Shown here in pieces: positions 1 through 6,789 of a stretch of DNA of 6,789 nt. The notes below the pieces were generated by a model. The model did not search any database. It was not told the DNA's origin and worked only from the letters and a program-made list of their open reading frames with translations. The DNA comes from JBEIUL01 sp044356865 (GTDB lineage Bacteria; Planctomycetota; Phycisphaerae; Phycisphaerales; SM1A02), in assembly GCA_044356865.1 (NCBI GenBank), contig JBIKVN010000182.1, forward strand, positions 1 through 6,789, read 5' to 3'. How positions within the stretch are numbered: the first letter of the stretch is position 1; every line of letters begins with the position of its first letter. The translations under genes and the position numbers were made by a program.

Positions 1-5
1 CGCGA

Positions 6-665
6 TCAGGCCCGGCGGCGACGGCCGGCGAGGCCGGCGAGGCCGAGGAGGGCCACCGCGCCCGGAGCCGGGACGACGGTGTACGCGAGGAAGGGGCCGG
101 CCACCGACGGCGAGCTCCAACCCGGGGTCGCCGGATCGAACCGGCTGAGGTGATCGACGCCGGGGTCGTTGCCGCCGCCCGAGGTCGCCACGTCGAAGTA
201 GAAGGTGTCGCCGACGGCGAGACCCATCGAGGCGAGGGAGATGGTCCAGGTGACGGTGTTCCCGTTCACCACGTTGGTGGACATCATCACGTTGCCCCAG
301 TCCCACTCCGAGCCCGTCCACGAGACGAACTGCGAGTTGTCGGTGGGCTGGTCGACCCACGAACCGAGGTAGTACTCGATCGAGGCGCCCGAGAGGTCGA
401 CCGGGCGACTCCAGGCGTTGGTCGAGGTGCCGCCGGTGGTCTCGGTGTCGAAGTACATCATGTACTTCGTCCAGTTCTGGAAGGCCACGGTGGTGACCGA
501 GATGTACAGGTTGGTCGCGTCGTTCTCGAGATAGACGCCGCTGATGTCGAGGTTGGTGAACCCGTTGTCGAACAGGTCACCGGTGGCGTCGGTGTACGTC
601 GTGCCGTGGCTGGCGAGGGCCGACGAGGCGACGGCCATGGCCATGAGGGAACCGAGGGTCTTCAT
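6..665 (-). CDS. Secreted PEP-CTERM-like protein with predicted beta-sandwich body
   Basis: This is a 219-residue exported protein of unknown specific function. The N-terminus (MKTLGSLMAMAVASSALA) is a classic signal peptide with one Lys, a hydrophobic core and an Ala-x-Ala site, so cleavage is expected after A18. The C-terminus (about residues 198-219) has Val-Pro-Ala-Pro-Gly, a short hydrophobic stretch AVALLGLAGLAG and RRRRA. This is the tripartite layout of PEP-CTERM sorting signals, which exosortase-type enzymes recognise in other bacteria. The body (about 20-195) lacks Cys and is rich in Thr, Asn, Gly and aromatics. Strand-like blocks such as LDISGVYLENDATNLYISV and YMMYFDTET resemble DOMON/CBM9-like sandwich domains, but that is inference. 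The start is supported by a GGAG 8 nt upstream. The stop lies 6 bases from the left edge, so any terminator is outside the window. Export and sorting are fairly sure; the ligand or surface role is not known. Confidence 0.85.
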   Translation of the reverse strand: MKTLGSLMAMAVASSALASHGTTYTDATGDLFDNGFTNLDISGVYLENDATNLYISVTTVAFQNWTKYMMYFDTETTGGTSTNAWSRPVDLSGASIEYYLGSWVDQPTDNSQFVSWTGSEWDWGNVMMSTNVVNGNTVTWTISLASMGLAVGDTFYFDVATSGGGNDPGVDHLSRFDPATPGWSSPSVAGPFLAYTVVPAPGAVALLGLAGLAGRRRRA

Positions 666-673
666 GTCTTTCT

Positions 674-677
674 CTCC
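674..677 (-). promoter_or_regulatory. Shine-Dalgarno for the PEP-CTERM-like gene
   Basis: On the minus strand GGAG, within GGAGAGAAAGAC, ends 8 nt before the ATG at 665. This fixes the start codon at the Met that opens the signal peptide. Confidence 0.6.
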
Positions 678-744
678 GTAAGGGGGAAACCGGGGGGAAC
701 GAACCGATCGCCGCGGACGACAGGGAAGACCGCGGACCAGTAGG

Positions 745-772
745 AAAGTAATGGAGGAGCCGGAAGAATCAA
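745..772 (-). promoter_or_regulatory. Weak candidate sigma-70-type promoter for the PEP-CTERM-like gene
   Basis: The 164-nt gap between the pabB stop and this gene is less GC-rich than the coding sequence. Read on the minus strand it holds TTGATT (positions 772-767, 4 of 6 matches to the -35 consensus), a 16-nt spacer and TACTTT (750-745, 3 of 6 including the key T1, A2 and T6). That would give a leader of about 70 nt ending in the GGAG site. The match is weak and planctomycete promoter consensus is poorly defined, so this is only a candidate. A separate promoter makes sense because pabB upstream is a housekeeping gene and this gene encodes a surface protein. Confidence 0.25.
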
Positions 773-829
773 ACGAGCGGCCGACATTTCCCGCATGAAG
801 TTCCGGAATCGCGACGAAAGGCCGATTGG

Positions 830-2182
830 TTATCGGTCACGCGGCTGGACGGCGAGGCGGAGGACCTCCGACTTCGTCTCGCTCTCGCGCCACTCCTCGT
901 CGGGCCGCGAGTCGGCCACGATGCCGCAGCCGGCCCAGTAGTCGAGCGTGCCCTCGAGGTGGTCGACGCGGTGCGGCACGCCGCGGCCGGCGATCGATGC
1001 GGTACGGATCGAGACGTTGAGCGTCATCGAGCCGTCGCCGCCGAGCAGGCCCATCGCCCCGCAGTACGCGCCCCGCCGGGCCGGCTCGAGCTCGTCGATG
1101 ACCTGCATCGCCCGGATCTTGGGGGCCCCGGTCACGCTGCCGGGCGGGAAGGTCGCGGCCAGCAGGTCGAAGCGGTCGAGACCGTCGCGGAGCCGGCCCG
1201 AGACCTCGGCGACGCCGTGGTGCACCGTGGGGTGCGACTCGATGGTGCGGCCGCTCTCGACGCGGATCGACCCGATCTCGCAGACCCGTCCGAGGTCGTT
1301 CCGCATCAGGTCGACGATCATCGCCAGTTCGGCCGCGTCCTTCTCGCTCGCGAGCAGCCGGGCGGGATCGGCGGAGGCCGGAAGCGTTCCCTTGATGGGC
1401 CGGGTGACCACGCGACGGCGGGCGTCGAGGTCGAGGAAGAGCTCGGGGCTCATCGAGACGATCGCCCGGCCCTCGTCCTCGATCAGGCCGCCGAACCACG
1501 CCCCGCTCGCCTCGAGGGCGGCGGCGGCGAAACCGCGCACGCTTCCGGTGAACGGCGCCTCGAGCCGCCGCGCGAGATTCGCCTGGAAGAGGTCGCCCGC
1601 ATGGATGAGCTCGACGGTGCGCGAGACCGCCCACTCGTAGCCGTCGCGGCCGATCGGCGACTCGACCGGTCCCGCGCGGAACGAAAGGTCGCCCGGCGCG
1701 GCCTCCGCCAGCCGGCGGGCGTCCAGCGGAACGCCGGCCGGATCGCCCGCGATCGACCACTCGCCCGTCGCGTGGTCGAAGACCAGCGTGTCCGGGCACC
1801 ACGCGAGCAGGGCGAGCGGCCAGTCGCGGTCGTCGCGAGCCCCGATCGGGGCCTGCGCCGCGGGCTCGAGGATGCGGCCGAGGTCGTACGACAGCGAGAC
1901 GATCCAGCCCGCGTTCGGCGTGCCACCGGGCACGCGGCGGCGGAACGCCCCGCGCAACTCGGCCTCGATCGCGCGACGGGCCTCGCGCTCGGGCGTGCCG
2001 GGAGGCACGCGGACGCAGCGAATCTCCTTCGGCTCGGCGAGAATCGACCGGCGGGCCCAGGTCCCGCCGCCGTCGCCCGCGGGCCCCGAAACCAGGGCCG
2101 CGAGCGGCCGGGTCGCCGGCCAGAGCCGCACCGCATCGAGCGGTCGGACGGGCGCCGTCGCGGCTCGGGACCCACGGGACAT
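830..2182 (-). CDS. pabB: Aminodeoxychorismate synthase component I (PabB)
   Basis: The 450-residue product should convert chorismate and ammonia to 4-amino-4-deoxychorismate, the first step of p-aminobenzoate and folate synthesis in the cytoplasm, usually with a PabA glutaminase, which is not in this window. The N-terminal domain (about 1-170) keeps the SYDLGR motif. The chorismate-binding domain (about 180-445) shows RPIKGT at 261-266, IVDLMRNDLGRV at 289-300, HPTVHH at 317-322, FPPGSVTGAPKIRAM at 345-359, IDELEPARRGAYCG at 362-375 and GIVADS at 420-425. K264 in PIKGT matches the nucleophilic Lys of E. coli PabB, where anthranilate synthase TrpE has Ala, so PabB is favoured. C419 sits where relatives usually have Gly or Ala. 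The frame stays open upstream to 2329, but that would run into ppdK, so the ATG at 2182 is preferred. It has no Shine-Dalgarno. Length is normal for the family. Confidence 0.93.
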   Translation of the reverse strand: MSRGSRAATAPVRPLDAVRLWPATRPLAALVSGPAGDGGGTWARRSILAEPKEIRCVRVPPGTPEREARRAIEAELRGAFRRRVPGGTPNAGWIVSLSYDLGRILEPAAQAPIGARDDRDWPLALLAWCPDTLVFDHATGEWSIAGDPAGVPLDARRLAEAAPGDLSFRAGPVESPIGRDGYEWAVSRTVELIHAGDLFQANLARRLEAPFTGSVRGFAAAALEASGAWFGGLIEDEGRAIVSMSPELFLDLDARRRVVTRPIKGTLPASADPARLLASEKDAAELAMIVDLMRNDLGRVCEIGSIRVESGRTIESHPTVHHGVAEVSGRLRDGLDRFDLLAATFPPGSVTGAPKIRAMQVIDELEPARRGAYCGAMGLLGGDGSMTLNVSIRTASIAGRGVPHRVDHLEGTLDYWAGCGIVADSRPDEEWRESETKSEVLRLAVQPRDR

Positions 2183-2189
2183 GGTCGCG

Positions 2190-2195
2190 ATGATA
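2190..2195 (-). promoter_or_regulatory. Candidate -10 box placing pabB transcription at its start codon
   Basis: Read on the minus strand, TATCAT matches the -10 consensus TATAAT at 5 of 6 positions. It ends 7 nt before the pabB ATG, so transcription would begin at or within a base or two of the A of ATG. Together with the missing Shine-Dalgarno, this is the layout of leaderless genes. No convincing -35 element is seen at the usual distance. A 6-base match is modest evidence, though AT-rich hexamers are scarce in this GC-rich gap. Confidence 0.35.
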
Positions 2196-2258
2196 GGTCC
2201 GCGGACGCGGGCCACCGGTACACTCCGCGGCCCTCGATCGGAACCCGCACGCCTCACC

Positions 2259-2264
2259 GAAGGA
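2259..2264 (+). promoter_or_regulatory. Shine-Dalgarno for ppdK, deciding the upstream start
   Basis: GAAGGA lies 6 nt before the ATG at 2271. The other candidate start, the in-frame ATG at 2379, corresponds to the usual N-terminus of the family, but only CGGCCGG precedes it. The ribosome site therefore supports translation of the 36-residue Lys-rich extension. Confidence 0.6.
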
Positions 2265-2270
2265 TTGACG

Positions 2271-5189
<2,919 letters not shown>

Positions 5190-5199
5190 GTTCGTTTCC

Positions 5200-5205
5200 G
5201 GAGGT
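5200..5205 (+). promoter_or_regulatory. Strong Shine-Dalgarno for the CBM9-like gene
   Basis: GGAGGT is a perfect anti-16S match placed 6 nt before the GTG at 5212. It lies in the 22-nt gap after the ppdK stop, supports the GTG start and suggests translation from a shared ppdK transcript. Confidence 0.75.
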
Positions 5206-5211
5206 CCGTCC

Positions 5212-6159
5212 GTGATCCACGCCGTCGCGCTCGCCGTCGTCTCGCTCGCGTCCTTGCCGGTCGATCCGCCCCAGGCGTCGGAACCGACGAAGGCCGACCC
5301 GCCGAAGCCGGCGGCCCCGGCCGGACTGCCCGCGCCGCCCAAGCGCTACTCGGTCGCCCGCGCCGAAGGCCCGTTGAAGCTCGACGGCAAGCTCGACGAC
5401 GCCGCGTGGGCCAAGGCGGCGTGGACCGACGACTTCGCCGACATCGAGGGCGACCGCAAGCCGCGGCCCCGGTACCGCACGCGGGCCAAGATGCTCTGGG
5501 ACGACCGGTACTTCTACATCGCCGCCGAGATGGAGGAGCCCGACGTCTGGGCGACCTATCGCGAGCGGGACATGATCGTCTTCCACGAGAACGACTTCGA
5601 GGTCTTCATCGACCCGGACGGCGACACCAAGCAGTACTACGAGCTCGAGGTGAATTGCCTCGGGACGATCTTCGACCTCTTCCTCTGCCGCCGCTACAAG
5701 GACGGCGGGCCTGCGGTGCACGCGTGGGACGCGAAGGGCCTGGTCACCGCGATCGACGTGCAGGGCTCGGCGAACGACCCGCGCGACGACGACCGCGGCT
5801 GGACGCTGGAATGGGCGATCCCGTGGTCGGCGCTGGTGCCGCCCGAAGGCGTCGAGAACTGCCCGTGCGACGAGGAGAAGGCCCGCAACGGTGCGGTCCC
5901 GAAGCCGGGCGACACCTGGCGGGTGAACTTCTCGCGCGTGCAGTGGAAGCACGATCACGAGGAGCTCGACGCCGACGGGAAGCGGATCGGCCCGAAGCGC
6001 GGCCCGACGCCGCCGATGAACGACTCGATCCGCCAGGCGCCGCCGCCGGCCTACGCCAAGAAGCCGAACACCCCCGAGGACAACTGGACGTGGAGCCCGC
6101 AGTGGGTCATCGACATGCACGAGCCCGCGCGGTGGGGTTTCGTGACGTTCGGGGAGTGA
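5212..6159 (+). CDS. CBM9-like carbohydrate-binding protein, probably exported
   Basis: The 315-residue product belongs to the carbohydrate-binding family 9-like group, whose members sit outside the cytoplasm and bind or help process glycans. Here the ligand is unknown. A short hydrophobic N-terminus (residues 3-15, HAVALAVVSLASL) may be a signal peptide, but it has no basic n-region and no clear cleavage site. A Pro/Ala-rich linker (about 18-44) follows. The domain opens with LKLDGKLDDAAWAKAAW (55-71), the hallmark CBM9 first strand. Next come MLWDDRYFYIAAEMEEP (94-110), ENDFEVFIDPDGD (126-138), YYELEVN and the GWTLEWAIPWSAL block (196-208). The C-terminal SPQWVIDMHEPARWGFV (295-311) is typical of this group. 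The GTG start is set by a perfect GGAGGT. The gene lies 22 nt after ppdK with no hairpin between, so co-transcription is likely. No catalytic domain is fused to it. Family is fairly sure; function is not. Confidence 0.85.
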   Translation: MIHAVALAVVSLASLPVDPPQASEPTKADPPKPAAPAGLPAPPKRYSVARAEGPLKLDGKLDDAAWAKAAWTDDFADIEGDRKPRPRYRTRAKMLWDDRYFYIAAEMEEPDVWATYRERDMIVFHENDFEVFIDPDGDTKQYYELEVNCLGTIFDLFLCRRYKDGGPAVHAWDAKGLVTAIDVQGSANDPRDDDRGWTLEWAIPWSALVPPEGVENCPCDEEKARNGAVPKPGDTWRVNFSRVQWKHDHEELDADGKRIGPKRGPTPPMNDSIRQAPPPAYAKKPNTPEDNWTWSPQWVIDMHEPARWGFVTFGE

Positions 6160-6172
6160 TCGGCGGCGGCGT

Positions 6173-6789
6173 TCAACGCGGGTTCCGCACCAAGTCTCCG
6201 CCCACGTCCCGAACGCTCGTGCACCCCGCCAGCGCCATCGCGAGGTCGAACTCGCCGTGCAGGATCTCGAGCACCCGCCGCACGCCCGCCTCGCCGCCGG
6301 CCCCGAGGCCCCACAGCACCGGCCGGCCGATCGCGACCGCGTCGGCGCCGAGGGCGAGGGCCCGCAGGATGTCCACGCCGCGGCGGATCCCGCCGTCGAC
6401 GAGGACCGGCACGCGGCCGTTCACGGCCGCCGCGACCTCCGGCAGGCTTTCGGCCGTCGGCGGGGCGCCGTCGAGCTGCCGACCGCCGTGGTTCGAGACG
6501 AAGATGCCCCGCGCCCCATGGTCGATCGACCGCAGCGCGTCGTCGTCGCGGCAGACGCCCTTCACGAGCACCGGCAGCGGCGTCTGGGCGGCCAGCCACT
6601 CGAGATCCTTCCACGAGAGGCTCTCGCTGATCGTCCAGCCGAGGCTCTCGCCGATGCCGCGGCCCGAGTGCCCGGTCGGCCCGCCGGGCCGCACGAGGTT
6701 CGCGACCTCGATGCCGTCCGGCACGCGGAAGCCGTTGTGGATGTCGCGCTCGCGGGTGCCCCACTTCGGCGTGTCGACGGTCAGCACCA
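6173..6789 (-). CDS. FMN-dependent alpha-hydroxy-acid oxidase, C-terminal part (cut by window edge)
   Basis: This is the C-terminal part, about 205 codons, of a lactate/glycolate-oxidase family flavoenzyme, which oxidises 2-hydroxyacids to 2-oxoacids. The frame stays open through the right edge. The first visible Met, in MLTVDTP at 6787, lies in the conserved TVDTPxxGxRERD segment, so it is internal, and roughly 150-180 residues should lie beyond the window. Counting from that Met, visible motifs are LPVLVKGV (71-78, with the FMN-contacting Lys K75), GARGIFVSNHGGRQLDG (91-107, with catalytic H100 and substrate-binding R103), and the FMN-phosphate region LVDGGIRRGVDILRALALGADAV ending in GRP (129-156). 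The key residues are intact. Substrate (lactate, glycolate, mandelate or other) cannot be told from this part. The gene converges on the CBM9-like gene, with only 13 nt between the two stop codons. Confidence 0.9.
   Translation of the reverse strand, partial: VLTVDTPKWGTRERDIHNGFRVPDGIEVANLVRPGGPTGHSGRGIGESLGWTISESLSWKDLEWLAAQTPLPVLVKGVCRDDDALRSIDHGARGIFVSNHGGRQLDGAPPTAESLPEVAAAVNGRVPVLVDGGIRRGVDILRALALGADAVAIGRPVLWGLGAGGEAGVRRVLEILHGEFDLAMALAGCTSVRDVGGDLVRNPR

Noticed and set aside
822..836. Hairpin CCGAT-tggtt-ATCGG at the end of pabB as a terminator
   Set aside because: The stem is only 5 bp, it overlaps the stop codon, and it is followed by CCTTTCG and not a T-run. It is too weak to call.
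830..2182. Anthranilate synthase component I (TrpE) as the identity of the minus-strand chorismate enzyme
   Set aside because: The PIKGT motif carries the Lys typical of PabB where TrpE has Ala, and no trp genes are adjacent.
2219..2224. TACACT as a -10 box for ppdK
   Set aside because: It matches 4 of 6 positions and no -35-like element sits 16-18 nt upstream. A ppdK promoter must exist nearby, but this site is not supported well enough to list.
1788..2270. An upstream in-frame extension of ppdK of 161 codons
   Set aside because: It would overlap pabB on the opposite strand, has no family similarity, and the ATG at 2271 has a good GAAGGA site 6 nt upstream.
6051..6764. A 237-codon minus-strand frame overlapping the oxidase and the end of the CBM9-like gene
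   Set aside because: It is an Arg/Gly/Pro-rich shadow in a different frame from the conserved oxidase motifs.

Overview
The window is a GC-rich (by eye roughly 70%), densely packed bacterial chromosome segment. It most likely comes from a planctomycete of the Phycisphaerae type. The main clue is the leftmost gene, a secreted protein ending in Pro-Ala-Pro-Gly, a short Ala/Leu/Gly hydrophobic stretch and an Arg cluster. That is the PEP-CTERM-like sorting tail common in Phycisphaerae. The Lys/Ala-rich protein tails and the CBM9-like secreted protein fit this placement. It is an inference from gene content, not a proven identification.

Layout from left to right. (1) 6-665, minus strand: a secreted PEP-CTERM-like protein with a predicted beta-sandwich body. 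(2) 666-829: a 164-nt gap that is less GC-rich than its surroundings and holds its leader and a weak candidate promoter. (3) 830-2182, minus: pabB, aminodeoxychorismate synthase component I of folate synthesis, with the Lys of the PIKGT motif that separates PabB from TrpE. (4) 2183-2270: an 88-nt divergent control region. (5) 2271-5189, plus: ppdK, a complete pyruvate, phosphate dikinase with all recognised catalytic residues and an unusual Lys-rich extension at each end. (6) 5212-6159, plus: a CBM9-like, probably exported carbohydrate-binding protein, 22 nt behind ppdK with a perfect Shine-Dalgarno and so probably co-transcribed. (7) 6173-6789, minus: the C-terminal part of an FMN-dependent alpha-hydroxy-acid oxidase, convergent with gene 6 and cut by the right edge.

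Functionally, ppdK links pyruvate and phosphoenolpyruvate. A 2-hydroxyacid oxidase of the lactate/glycolate type could supply pyruvate or another 2-oxoacid, and the CBM9-like protein suggests polysaccharide handling at the cell surface. These are plausible neighbours in carbon metabolism, but nothing in the sequence proves a shared pathway. pabB is a housekeeping gene that shares only the control region with ppdK. I see no RNA genes, CRISPR arrays, insertion sequences or phage genes. The points most worth a second look are the two Lys-rich extensions of PpdK, its Ser in place of the usual Thr two residues before the catalytic His, and a possible leaderless pabB transcript.
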